Below, piece by piece: positions 56,101 to 64,000 of a stretch of DNA of 64,000 bases; positions within the stretch are counted from its first letter, which is position 1; each line of letters opens with the position of its first letter. The notes beneath the pieces were generated by a model. That model did no database searches. It saw only the letters and a program-made list of their open reading frames with translations, and had not been told where the DNA came from. The stretch lies in contig NZ_CP162004.1 in the NCBI RefSeq assembly GCF_040822115.1, positions 682,001 to 746,000 of the forward strand, given 5' to 3'. The position numbers and the translations under genes were made by a program. This stretch comes from Flavobacterium sp. WC2421. Its GTDB lineage: Bacteria > Bacteroidota > Bacteroidia > Flavobacteriales > Flavobacteriaceae.

Positions 56101-56675
56101 GTACCCGGTGTCGTAGAAGTCAATGTTGACGGGGTAACTCCACTACAAATTATTTGTGAAGTTCCGATAGCGCCTGTAGTAACAACATTTATACCTCCAG
56201 CAGTCTCAATTTGATCAAATAAGTACAAAGCCCCACCACCTACACAAACCGCATATTGAGTAGCCCCTACAAAAATTTCATCATTATTATTACAACTTCC
56301 ATTCAAACTAGCTGGACCATTTTGAAGATATAGTGCAACATTTGAAGGTAATCTCAATACAGAATGATCAAAATTAATGTGACCATTAGGAGACGTTACA
56401 ACAATTAATGAAGAATATAAATATATGTCGGCATTTTTATTTAAATCTAATGTCCCAGAAATAGTTATAGTATTTGCGTAAATAGGTGTAACATCAAGAG
56501 TCACTGTGCTTCCGGAAACAATCGTCACATTATCGGTAGAAGCAGGAACTACACCTCCAACCCAAGTTGACGATGCCGACCAATTACCTCCAGTTGATGT
56601 ACTCGAAATGTTTGCTCCAAAAGCGGTAATCTGAACTAAGACTAAAAAAAAGGGCAGGAGTAATTTTTTTATCAT
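53103..56675 (-). CDS. Giant T9SS surface protein 3, tandem Ig-like type
   Basis: A 1190-residue exported protein with a signal peptide (LLLPFFLVLVQITAFGA). The N-terminal part resembles gene 1 (WVGGVVPASTDNVTIVSG). The middle holds Ig-like domains, including two neighbouring 92-residue copies (276-bp period, about 54781-55056 and 55057-55332) that share ASPLGAICSGT and TYQWYNG and are nearly identical, a recent duplication. The shared C-terminal module starts around residue 640 and ends in a T9SS sorting domain (IYDLLGRQIYKK to the end). Likely an adhesin-type protein; function not demonstrated. Confidence 0.9.
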   Translation of the reverse strand: MIKKLLLPFFLVLVQITAFGANISSTSTGGNWSASSTWVGGVVPASTDNVTIVSGSTVTLDVTPIYANTITISGTLDLNKNADIYLYSSLIVVTSPNGHINFDHSVLRLPSNVALYLQNGPASLNGSCNNNDEIFVGATQYAVCVGGGALYLFDQIETAGGINVVTTGAIGTSQIICSGVTPSTLTSTTPGTGSGTITYEWQTNASGSYVTIGSETAATYSPPALSSTTSYKRRTKSVVQGTTFYSAYTTAVTITVNTFPNNISNGFIASTICTGGSPQLIYDADDTTFTTPYSITYKNDTTLQQFTVSIPTASPYSFTPGDSPTSNTGYTIVSISNATCTRTSGIINAGANLIVRPMANATISGSTTVCAGASSPNITFTNPRTVAITVIYNINGGSNQTVNISASSNVNVPVATTATGVFLYNLVSATYQSTPNCSSTISGSATVTVNPNLPASASIVASPLGAICSGTLVTFTATPINGGANPTYQWYNGVTIISGATSSTYTSSTLVNSDAIKVIMTSNATCVTASPATSNTLIMTVNPNSPASVSIVASPLGAICSGTSVTFTAAPINGGTTPTYQWYNGATLISGAVSSTYTSSTLSNGDAIKVIMTSNTTCAITNPATSNIVTMTVPAAAIWNGSWTNGPPTSAQALIFNGSYTIAGDMEACSCQVNSGNVTVNSGVTLKITNGVTISSGSLNFNNNASLVQINNSATNIGNINYNRITPAIINTDYVYWSSPVSGSTLGALSPNTLAGKMYSYDAFASPEDWRQESSGTVMAPGKGYIVRGPEYAPPLPPFPSPFSATFVGIPNNGIIKIPIGGVNTSNLIGNPYPSALDADLFLSANSAVLEGTIYFWTHNTAIQLASDIIDGSAGSGAYAYTSNDYASYNFTGGVGVGTPATTLGFNTSSIPSGKITSGQSFFATSVASGQVATFNNGMRVDVLGVKLDNSQFFKNASNSKSVEVIEKNRIWLNLTNTQGAFKQTLVGYISGATNDFDSGYDGESYDGNEFIDFYSVYKDKNLVIQGRALPFEDSDTISLGYRSTISGEFTINIDQVDGLFAGKAIYLKDNVTNSIHNLNESAYNFKTETGTFNDRFVLSYTNKMLATDNFDILEKGVLISNKNKEVKINSSVENINTVVIYDLLGRQIYKKANVNNKELIILNLLSAKQTVLIKVSLQGGEIIHKKMIN

Positions 56676-56960
56676 ATTTCCCTAAGTTGTTAATATTCAA
56701 AGTAGTGTAATCTCTAAAAAGAAAAAACTTACATATACAAAATAAATTAAAAATAAATTAAACAATACAACAAAGTCGTTAACTTGCACATTAATCCGAT
56801 ATAACATCATTTTTCACACATAAAACGACTAAATACCTTACATACAATTCATTGTAACTTTATTTTTTAATAAATAAATCCTTCTTTATACAACTAAATT
56901 AAATAACAAACTGACCTTTTTTAAGTTAGAATTTCAATTTAAAACCCTTAAAAATCCAAA

Positions 56961-57437
56961 ATGAAAGATGTATTTTCCATAAAAGAAGCTATCAAAAAAG
57001 CAGAACATTATTGTGCCTATCAAGAACGTTGTCATGATGAAGTAGAGCAAAAATTGAGAAGCATGAAAATGGATCAAGAGGAAATAAGCACTATTATAAC
57101 TCATCTTATAAATGAAAATTTTCTTAACGAAAGTCGTTTTGCTTGTAGTTTTGCAAGAGGAAAGCACCGAATCAAATATTGGGGAAAGATTAGAATTGTT
57201 AACGAATTAAAATTTCGAAATATAACTAGCTACAATATTAACCTAGCTCTTAAAGAATTTACACCCGAAGAATATGAAACAACATTTCATGTATTAGCTG
57301 AAAGACATTGGGAATCAATTCACGAATCAAATAAATTAAAAAAAAGGAAGAAATTTTGTGACTATTTACTTCGAAAAGGATTTGAAAGTGATTTGATCTA
57401 TTCGAAAATCAAAGAATTAGAACAAACTCCAAAATAA
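56961..57437 (+). CDS. recX: RecX family regulatory protein
   Basis: A 158-residue RecX-type modulator of RecA filaments. It has the helical repeats of the family: AEHYCAYQERCHDEVEQKL, the LINENFLNESRFACSFARGK segment and a third C-terminal repeat. The ATG at 56961 fits the domain start. It stands as a single gene between two giant T9SS genes, divergent from the one on its left over 285 bp of AT-rich DNA. Confidence 0.93.
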   Translation: MKDVFSIKEAIKKAEHYCAYQERCHDEVEQKLRSMKMDQEEISTIITHLINENFLNESRFACSFARGKHRIKYWGKIRIVNELKFRNITSYNINLALKEFTPEEYETTFHVLAERHWESIHESNKLKKRKKFCDYLLRKGFESDLIYSKIKELEQTPK

Positions 57438-57610
57438 CTTACTAATTTGCAATTGCTTTTAAAACAAATAGTCAGGAAAAATAAAGGCACCCTCCACAAT
57501 CGCAAAACTTATAAAATTAGTAAAACTAAACCTCAAAATTTATAATTACCCCAAAATTTTAGAAAAATACAGGGTAAAACTCAATTAGAAAAAAAATCTA
57601 AATAACAAGA

Positions 57611-57638
57611 AATCTTTTACATATATTTGTAAAAGATT
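57611..57638. promoter_or_regulatory. Palindromic promoter region of giant T9SS gene 4
   Basis: Perfect inverted repeat AATCTTTTAC-N8-GTAAAAGATT. The spacer and right arm contain TATATTTG (57622-57629), a -7 box. A regulator bound here would block the polymerase directly. The predicted leader to the ATG at 57748 is about 110 nt. The rest of the 310-bp spacer shows nothing else. Confidence 0.5.
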
Positions 57639-57747
57639 AATTTATCGGATTTTACGGTTACTTGTCGATTAAATTTTAATAAGTAAAACCTTTTTTTGTT
57701 AAACATCGTAAATAGAGTTTTAGTCCATAAACTTAATTAATGCTAAT

Positions 57748-60700
57748 ATGCATAAACAATTACTATTACTATTCTTTTTTTGTTTATTTATAGAGTCATC
57801 AAATGCTCAGTGTACTATAACAGGTAACCAAACTAGTTATGGAGCTAGCGCATGGATAGGTTATGTATATGCAAATACTAACGGTGGAAATCCTCCCAGC
57901 AATGCATTCACAACTACTTACCAAGGATTCGTCAATCAACCAGAAATTTTCGATCAGAATTTAGGATCTGGGTCTATTTCAGGAACAAATTTATGTGGTA
58001 CATATGCTAATAATTTTGCAGTACGGTATAAAATGAATAAAACCATGCCGGCAGGAACTTATAATTTTACCGTTGGTGGTGATGATGGATATCGTTTAAG
58101 CATAGATGGTGGAACAACCTATATAATCAACAACTGGAACGACCATGGGTATGTTAGTTCTACAACTTCTGTTTACTTAAGTGGTAATACAAACTTTGTT
58201 TTAGAATATTTTGAAACAGGAGGAGATTCAAGAGTATCATTTAACTATACCGTAGATCCTTGTTCTACCGCTCCTACTTCAATTACGGGTAATAACAACA
58301 TTTGTAATGGATTTGCCACAACCCTTACAGCAACTGGAGGTTCAGCAAATAGCTCCACAACTTACCAATGGGGAACTGGAACTGTAGGTAGTAATATTAT
58401 TGCAGGACAAACAGCAAGTTCAATAACTGTTACCCCAGCTACGAGCACAACCTATTGGGTAAGAAGAATTGATTCTTCTCCATGTAATGTCACAACTGGA
58501 GCTGCATCACAATTAGTAACTGTAAATCCAAACCCAGGTGATCAAACCAGTTATGGTAGTAACTCATGGATTGGATATGTTTATGCACCAACAAATACAG
58601 GAAATCCACCAAGTAATGCTTTTACAACAAACTACATTGGCTATATAACGCAATCTGAAATGTTTAATTTAGATTTAGTGAATGGTTCCATTTCTGGACC
58701 TAATTTGTGCTCCAGTTATGCTGATTATTTTGCTATACGCTTTAAAATGCAAGAAAACCTCGACGCAGGCTATTATACTTTTACGGTTGGAGGGGATGAT
58801 GGATATCGTTTAAGTGTTGATGGTGGAGCAACTTTTTTAACTAATTTAAGTGATTGGACTGGTCATGCTTATCAATCAAAAACAGCAACTGTTTATCTAA
58901 GTGGAAATACCAATTTTGTCTTAGAGTATTTTGAAAGTGGTGGGCAATCTAGAGTTTCGTTCAACTATACCGTCTGTAAAACATCTACAGCTCCTACTTC
59001 CATATCCGGAGCAAGTACGCTTTGTACGGGCGAGGGAGGAACAACTTTGATTGCTACTGGAGGAATACTAGCCTCAAACTCCGTTTATCAATGGGGAACA
59101 GGAAGTACAATAGGTAGTAACATTATAACCGGACAAACGACTCCTGATTATGTAATAAACCCCACTGTTACTACAACGTATTGGACAAGAATAATAGACT
59201 GTTCAACATATACAACATCTGGAGTAACAAAAACAATTACTGTCAATACTGGAACCACAGCAGGAACATTAAGTTCAACTGCAACCACGATTTGTAAAAA
59301 TACTAGTCCAAACCCGATAACAATAGCGGGGAATGTAGGAAGTATTACCAAATGGCAATATGCAAATGACAATGCTTTTACTAGTGGAGTTACTGATATA
59401 GCATCAACCGCAACTACTTTAACTAGTGCATTAATGGGAAACATTAGTACGACACGATATTACAGAGCAGTTGTTCAAAGCGGGTCTTGTCCTATAAAAA
59501 ACACAGTTCCTATTTCAATTACAGTTCCTGCTTCATTAACCTACTCCAATGGTGCTTGGAATGGTACACCTGATGCAACAACATCAGTAGTAATCTCTGA
59601 TAATTTGATTTTGACAAATGATTTAAGCGTATGTTCTTGTCAAATTTCAAATGGATATACTTTAACGGTTGAATCTGATAAAAATTTAATAATTCAAACA
59701 ACTTTAACAGTTGACACTAATTCAAACTTAATTGTAAAAAATAACGGAAGCATCGTTCAAGCAAAAGACAATTATACAAACTCTGGGAATATAACCTACA
59801 TCCGTTCTACAACTCCTATAGATAAATTTGATTATACTTATTGGTCCACACCAGTTTCCCCTCAAACATTATACAACCTTTCCCCTAATACTTCTGGTGA
59901 TAAATTCTATTCGTTCAACGAAACTATTGATGACTGGAAACAAGAGGATAATTCTATCACAATGGTTAAAGGAAAAGGATATACAATTCGTGGTCCTCAA
60001 GACTATGTTTCACCAAAACCATTGAGTGTATTTGATGGGACATTTAAAGGAGCTCCTAATAATGGCATCATCACTATTGGAATTGGTAAAGCAGGAAATT
60101 CAAACTTATTAGGAAATCCGTACCCTTCAGCATTGGATGCTAGCTCATTTTTAACAGCTAATAGCAGTTTATTAGAAGGAACCATTTATTTATGGACACA
60201 TAATACTGATATTGCATTGAATACACCTAATCCAGGATCAGGAACATATGCCTACTCATCAGATGATTATGCTTCTTATAATTTGACTGGAGGAGTTGGT
60301 ACTGCCAAAGCAATTAGTTCTACAAACTCAGGTGCAGTAAATGCAAATATTCCTACTGGAAAAATTGCTTCTGGTCAAGCTTTTTTTACCACCAGTAAAG
60401 CGATTGGTACCGCCACTTTTAACAATACTATGCGAGTGGGAGCTAATGGAATAACTGGAACGAATAATCAGTTTTTTAAATTTAGCTCAAATTCAAAAAC
60501 AACCGAAAGTAAAACCATTGAGAAAAATAGATTATGGCTTGACCTATATAATGACCAAGGTGCGTTCAAACAAACTTTAATTGGTTACATCACTGATGCT
60601 ACTGATGACTATGATGATTCATTTGATGGCGAAAGTTTTGACGGAAATGAATTTGTAGATTTTTACAGTATTAATGAAGACAAGATTTTAACAATACAAG

Positions 60701-61194
60701 GACGTGCTTTACCATTTAAAGATACTGATATAGTACCTATTGGATATACAACTGTTATTGATGGTAATTTTAGCATCGGCATAGACCAAGTTGATGGTGA
60801 TTTTACAACTCAAGTGGTTTACTTAGAAGATAAATTACTCGATATTACTCATAACTTAACAGAAAAACCATATGATTTCACAACAGAAAAAGGTGTTTTT
60901 AATGACCGATTTGAAATAAAATACACTAATAAAACATTAGGAACTGATACCTTTACTCCATCAAACAGTAATTTTGCAGTTTATAAAAAAGGGAAACAAA
61001 TTAAACTAGATTCACAAACTAAGCTAATTCAATCAGTACAAATATTTAATATAAGTGGAAAGTTAATTTACAGTCAAAAAGAAATTAACAATTTAAAATT
61101 CAGTACGACCGATTTAAGTATCAATAACCAAGTTGTTATTGTAAAAACAACATTAGAAGACAAACAAATCAAAACAGCTAAAGTTATCTTATAA
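57748..61194 (+). CDS. Giant T9SS surface protein 4 with two PA14 domains
   Basis: A 1148-residue exported protein with a signal peptide (LLLLFFFCLFIESSNAQ). Two tandem PA14-type domains (about 27-172 and 268-410) share TSYG..WIGYVYA.TN.G, FTVGGDDGYRLS.DGG and NFVLEYFE.GG.SRVSFNYTV. PA14 domains bind carbohydrates in many adhesins and glycosidases. Each is followed by an Ig-like segment with TTLTATGG/TTLIATGG. From about residue 600 the shared C-terminal module begins (YTYWSTPVSPQ) and ends in a T9SS sorting domain. It is the only one of the four on the + strand. A glycan-binding surface protein is likely; ligand unknown. Confidence 0.92.
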   Translation: MHKQLLLLFFFCLFIESSNAQCTITGNQTSYGASAWIGYVYANTNGGNPPSNAFTTTYQGFVNQPEIFDQNLGSGSISGTNLCGTYANNFAVRYKMNKTMPAGTYNFTVGGDDGYRLSIDGGTTYIINNWNDHGYVSSTTSVYLSGNTNFVLEYFETGGDSRVSFNYTVDPCSTAPTSITGNNNICNGFATTLTATGGSANSSTTYQWGTGTVGSNIIAGQTASSITVTPATSTTYWVRRIDSSPCNVTTGAASQLVTVNPNPGDQTSYGSNSWIGYVYAPTNTGNPPSNAFTTNYIGYITQSEMFNLDLVNGSISGPNLCSSYADYFAIRFKMQENLDAGYYTFTVGGDDGYRLSVDGGATFLTNLSDWTGHAYQSKTATVYLSGNTNFVLEYFESGGQSRVSFNYTVCKTSTAPTSISGASTLCTGEGGTTLIATGGILASNSVYQWGTGSTIGSNIITGQTTPDYVINPTVTTTYWTRIIDCSTYTTSGVTKTITVNTGTTAGTLSSTATTICKNTSPNPITIAGNVGSITKWQYANDNAFTSGVTDIASTATTLTSALMGNISTTRYYRAVVQSGSCPIKNTVPISITVPASLTYSNGAWNGTPDATTSVVISDNLILTNDLSVCSCQISNGYTLTVESDKNLIIQTTLTVDTNSNLIVKNNGSIVQAKDNYTNSGNITYIRSTTPIDKFDYTYWSTPVSPQTLYNLSPNTSGDKFYSFNETIDDWKQEDNSITMVKGKGYTIRGPQDYVSPKPLSVFDGTFKGAPNNGIITIGIGKAGNSNLLGNPYPSALDASSFLTANSSLLEGTIYLWTHNTDIALNTPNPGSGTYAYSSDDYASYNLTGGVGTAKAISSTNSGAVNANIPTGKIASGQAFFTTSKAIGTATFNNTMRVGANGITGTNNQFFKFSSNSKTTESKTIEKNRLWLDLYNDQGAFKQTLIGYITDATDDYDDSFDGESFDGNEFVDFYSINEDKILTIQGRALPFKDTDIVPIGYTTVIDGNFSIGIDQVDGDFTTQVVYLEDKLLDITHNLTEKPYDFTTEKGVFNDRFEIKYTNKTLGTDTFTPSNSNFAVYKKGKQIKLDSQTKLIQSVQIFNISGKLIYSQKEINNLKFSTTDLSINNQVVIVKTTLEDKQIKTAKVIL

Positions 61195-61196
61195 AT

Positions 61197-62354
61197 TTAA
61201 GGGCAAGACAAAAGCACACTCACAGCATTTCCACCAAATCCAACAGCATTTACTAATACTTTTTTAATGGGTTTGGTTTGTGATTGCACTTCTGCAAAAG
61301 GGACTCCAATAAACCTATTGTGTTGCATCATTAATAGAGCGAGTTCCAAACTTAATAAACCTGAAGCGCCAAAAGTGTGCCCTATTTTCCATTTGTTTGA
61401 CGTCAGTAAGGGAAGAGTTGAACCAAAAACTTTTTGAATGGCAAGATATTCTGTCAAATCTCCTTTTATAGTTCCTGGAGCATGCATTACAATCACATCA
61501 ACATCGGAAAGTTTAGTCTCTTTCAATGCCATTTTCATTGATTTTTGAAAACAAGTGGCTTCTGCCGAAATGGAAATATTATGCTCTAATAATTCTGTGG
61601 CATAACCAATTCCTTCAATATAAGCCAAGGCATTATCTTTTTTACCAATCTCTAAACAGCAAACTGCTGCGCCTTCACCCAGAATCATCGTGTTTTGAGT
61701 TTTCTCTAAATCAAGAGCGCGATTGGGATACGCATCATTATTTCGAGAATATATTTTAAGTGCTCTCATTTGAGCAATTGTAAAATCAGTTAAGGGAGCC
61801 TCACTTCCTCCAACTAGAAATTTATCAACCATTCCAGCTCGTAGCCAAGCCACTCCATTTAATAGGGCATGCAAAGCAGTAGAGCAAGTTATAGAATGCG
61901 AAATTTCAGGACCAGTACTTTGTAAGTCGTGGGCAACCCAAGAAGAAATATTTCCCAAGGTTGTTGTAGGCGATGCCAATGTTTGCGCTTTACCTGTCTC
62001 AAGGTACTCTTGATAATGTTTCTCAAATAATTCAGTTGCACCGCGGGAAGAGCCAATGTTAATTCCAAAAACATCATTTGAACCCCAACCTGCTTGTTTC
62101 ATAGCAGACCGAGACGCTTCCATCGCATACAAAACCGATTTGTCTAAGGATTTGTATTTTGAATCTGACTCTTTCAATAATTCGATTTTTTGAACCGAAT
62201 TAGTATCTAAGGGTGCTATAAATGTGGGTGCTTCATCCAAATGTTGTTTTACAAAACAGTGTGCTTCATTTAGATAATTCTCCCATATTTTTACGGGATC
62301 ATTTCCTAATGGAGAAACAGATGAAAATGCGGTGATGGATATTATTTGAGACAA
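61197..62354 (-). CDS. Beta-ketoacyl-ACP synthase in the biotin cluster
   Basis: A 385-residue KAS I/II-type condensing enzyme with the full catalytic triad: Cys157 in HSITCSTALHAL, His291 in VMHAPGTIKGD and His326 in WKIGHTFGASG. It lies 128 bp after bioA on the same strand, with bioD further upstream, so it may help build the pimeloyl chain for biotin. A general fatty-acid or other lipid role is the alternative. It is somewhat short for FabF and has an unusual N-terminal region, so it is probably not the housekeeping enzyme. Its stop lies 2 bp from that of the convergent PA14 gene. Confidence 0.88.
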   Translation of the reverse strand: MSQIISITAFSSVSPLGNDPVKIWENYLNEAHCFVKQHLDEAPTFIAPLDTNSVQKIELLKESDSKYKSLDKSVLYAMEASRSAMKQAGWGSNDVFGINIGSSRGATELFEKHYQEYLETGKAQTLASPTTTLGNISSWVAHDLQSTGPEISHSITCSTALHALLNGVAWLRAGMVDKFLVGGSEAPLTDFTIAQMRALKIYSRNNDAYPNRALDLEKTQNTMILGEGAAVCCLEIGKKDNALAYIEGIGYATELLEHNISISAEATCFQKSMKMALKETKLSDVDVIVMHAPGTIKGDLTEYLAIQKVFGSTLPLLTSNKWKIGHTFGASGLLSLELALLMMQHNRFIGVPFAEVQSQTKPIKKVLVNAVGFGGNAVSVLLSCP

Positions 62355-62371
62355 AGTTGTATTGATTTAAC

Positions 62372-62455
62372 CGCAAAGGTCGCAAAGTTTTTCGCAAAGC
62401 ACACTAGCTTTGAAGCTGAAATAACAACATTGCGAATCTTTGTGATTCCTTTTGA
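62372..62455. repeat. CGCAAAG word-repeat spacer between bioA and the ketoacyl synthase
   Basis: CGCAAAG occurs at 62372-62378, 62381-62387 and 62393-62399, followed by inverted AGCTTTGAAGCT and TTGCGAATCTTTGTGATTCC words. I recall similar CGCAAAG spacers in other flavobacterial genomes, unverified. It is not a known RNA or site. Confidence 0.4.
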
Positions 62456-62482
62456 TATTTAGGAAAATTATTTTCTAAAAAT

Positions 62483-63754
62483 TTAAACTATTTCTAGAGC
62501 ATCTTCGACTACTTGATATATTTTTTGCAATTGGATATTGGAAATAATGTATGGTGGCAAAATGTAAACAATATTCCCTACGGGACGTAAAATCACTCCA
62601 TTTTCAATAAAAAAATCATAGAGTTTGTTTCGCATACTTCCATAGTAACTTGCTACACCGTCTGTTTTTATCTCTAAAGCAAAAATAGTTCCTAAAACTC
62701 GGGTAGTCTCCACTTTTGGATGCTGCTTGATTTTGTTTTGAAAAGCAAGATGACTTGCATTCACTCGAACTAAATTAGCCTGCATTTCGGAAGTAGTTAA
62801 CAATTCTAAACTAGCCAACGCTGCTGCACAACCTGTAGGGTTTGCGGTAAATGTATGTCCGTGAAATAATGCCTTATTAATATCTTCGTCATAAAAAGCG
62901 TCAAAAATAGCTGAAGTAAAAGTGGTAATCGCCATAGGAATTGTACCTCCTGTCAAGGCTTTTGACAAGCACATCATATCTGGATTTTCCTTAAGATAAT
63001 CCATAGCAAAGTTTTTTCCTGTTTTTCCAAAACCAGTCATCACTTCATCGGCAATAGTCAATACATTATTTTCTTGGCAAATTTTGATTAATTGATCTAA
63101 TGTTTCTGGTTCGTACATTACCATTCCTGCTGCTCCTTGAACTAAGGGTTCAAAAATAAAGCCAGCACAATTATTATTATTTATTTGAGTTTTTAACGCC
63201 TCATAACTTTCTTGCTCTTTCCCTTTTACTGGTACCGGAATCCGAACTACATCAATGAACATCCCTTCAAAGGCCTGAGTATAAAACGAAATTCCGCTTG
63301 CTGCCATGGCTGCAAAAGTATCGCCGTGAAAAGCATTTTCGAAAGCAATAATGGTAGTTCGCTTTTCTCCTTTGTTGAAAAAAAACTGCAGTGCCACTTT
63401 TATAGCTACTTCAACTGCAGTAGAACCATTATCCGAGAAAAATATTTTTTGCTGATTATCTGGTAAAATTTCGATTAACCTTTCCCCAAGAACAATTGCG
63501 GGCTCATGCGTAAAACCACCAAATAGGACATGCTCTAATGTTGTGAGTTGTTTGTAAATAGCATCAGCAATGAATTTATTACTGTGCCCATAAGGATTTA
63601 CCCACCAAGAAGCGATGGCATCTATATATTCTTTGTCATTTTCGTCCCAAAGCAAAGCACCTTCTCCTTTTTTTATAGCGATAGGAAGTGCAGCCGTTTT
63701 ATGTTGTGTGTAAGGATGCCAAAGATATTGGCGGTCTCTTTCTGTTAAGTTCAT
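62483..63754 (-). CDS. bioA: Adenosylmethionine-8-amino-7-oxononanoate aminotransferase
   Basis: PLP enzyme that transfers an amino group from S-adenosylmethionine to 8-amino-7-oxononanoate, giving diaminopelargonate in biotin synthesis. The start at 63754 (MNLTERDRQYLWHPYTQ) matches the family's N terminus; the longer frame to 63799 adds a hydrophobic stretch and is rejected. PLP-binding features include DEVMTGFGKTG and the Schiff-base Lys265 in SKALTGG. The product has 423 residues. It follows bioD by 82 bp on the same strand and precedes the ketoacyl synthase. Confidence 0.97.
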   Translation of the reverse strand: MNLTERDRQYLWHPYTQHKTAALPIAIKKGEGALLWDENDKEYIDAIASWWVNPYGHSNKFIADAIYKQLTTLEHVLFGGFTHEPAIVLGERLIEILPDNQQKIFFSDNGSTAVEVAIKVALQFFFNKGEKRTTIIAFENAFHGDTFAAMAASGISFYTQAFEGMFIDVVRIPVPVKGKEQESYEALKTQINNNNCAGFIFEPLVQGAAGMVMYEPETLDQLIKICQENNVLTIADEVMTGFGKTGKNFAMDYLKENPDMMCLSKALTGGTIPMAITTFTSAIFDAFYDEDINKALFHGHTFTANPTGCAAALASLELLTTSEMQANLVRVNASHLAFQNKIKQHPKVETTRVLGTIFALEIKTDGVASYYGSMRNKLYDFFIENGVILRPVGNIVYILPPYIISNIQLQKIYQVVEDALEIV

Positions 63755-63758
63755 TTTG

Positions 63759-63766
63759 CAAAGATA
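63759..63766 (-). promoter_or_regulatory. Possible -7 promoter box of bioA
   Basis: TATCTTTG on the minus strand ends 4 bases before the bioA ATG. If used, the bioA transcript would be essentially leaderless. It may also be chance, with bioA read from bioD. Confidence 0.35.
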
Positions 63767-63836
63767 AAAGAAGTGAGAGACAAGAAGCAAGAAAACCATT
63801 GAAATCAGGTTTGTTTATGCCAACTTGCCCTTGCAC

Positions 63837-64000
63837 TTATAATTTTAGTAAATTTTCTCTAAATTGATCAGCATATTCTCGGATTACATTTTGATCAAAA
63901 TAAGGTTCTTGCTCAATTCTTCCAATACATTTCTCTCCTGTCTTATGGAGAATAATAGATTCTGTTGCTTTGTTTTCTTCGCCACTAAAGATAATTCCAG
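63837..64000 (-). CDS. bioD: Dethiobiotin synthetase, C-terminal end only
   Basis: The last 54 codons of a frame open to the right edge of the window. The visible tail includes GIIFSGEEN, ESIILHKTG, GRIEQEPYFDQ and a final helix, the ending I know from flavobacterial BioD. BioD closes the ureido ring of dethiobiotin using ATP and CO2. The position directly before bioA supports the call. Confidence 0.8.
   Translation of the reverse strand, partial: GIIFSGEENKATESIILHKTGEKCIGRIEQEPYFDQNVIREYADQFRENLLKL

Overview
The window is AT-rich DNA from a member of the Bacteroidetes, most likely Flavobacterium or a close relative. The evidence is four very large type IX secretion (T9SS) cargo proteins plus a T9SS metalloprotease, many promoters with the Bacteroidetes -7 motif TAnnTTTG, a general lack of Shine-Dalgarno sequences, and flavobacterial gene order around bioA/bioD and prs/rplY. 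No search was run; family names rest on motifs read by eye.

Layout. (1) 1-8.9 kb: an L-arabinose catabolic operon on the + strand (GH127 fragment, GH51, araB, araD, araA, galM) ending in a strong terminator. A divergent-facing GH97 glycosidase follows at 9.2-11.1 kb. araB and GH97 carry the same 21-bp palindrome (TAAGTGT-N7-ACACTTA) just upstream, so they probably form one regulon. (2) 11.3-33.9 kb: a 22.6-kb integrated element. It is bounded by an 18-bp direct repeat of the 3' end of tRNA-Leu(CAA). The left end carries a tyrosine integrase, an unknown protein, a small MerR/Xis-type DNA-binding protein and a protein with family-A/T7-RNAP-like polymerase motifs. The body is a 14-kb minus-strand defence operon: WYL regulator, a type I methyltransferase-specificity protein fused to a complete histidine kinase, a receiver-domain response regulator, hsdM, hsdS, a membrane protein, a Panacea-domain protein, a DUF262/HNH (GmrSD-like) protein and hsdR. 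The right end has three small unknown genes. The element brings its own terminator for the tRNA it interrupts. (3) 34-43 kb: core genes prs, rplY, pth, a reprolysin-like T9SS protease, ribF, a tandem pair of membrane proteins and bioB. (4) 43-61.2 kb: four giant T9SS proteins sharing one C-terminal module, with recX among them. (5) 61.2-64 kb: biotin genes on the minus strand (a ketoacyl synthase, bioA, and the 3' end of bioD).

Most notable system: the kinase-methyltransferase fusion (27844-30531) and its translationally coupled receiver protein (26607-27854). Together they look like a two-component system whose input module is a DNA adenine methyltransferase with its own target-recognition region. 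They are placed upstream of, and in the same operon as, a full type I restriction system and two further defence-type modules. A plausible reading, not proven here, is that the pair senses DNA modification state and tunes restriction or toxin activity. The polymerase-like protein at 14792-16330 is a second candidate for something undescribed.
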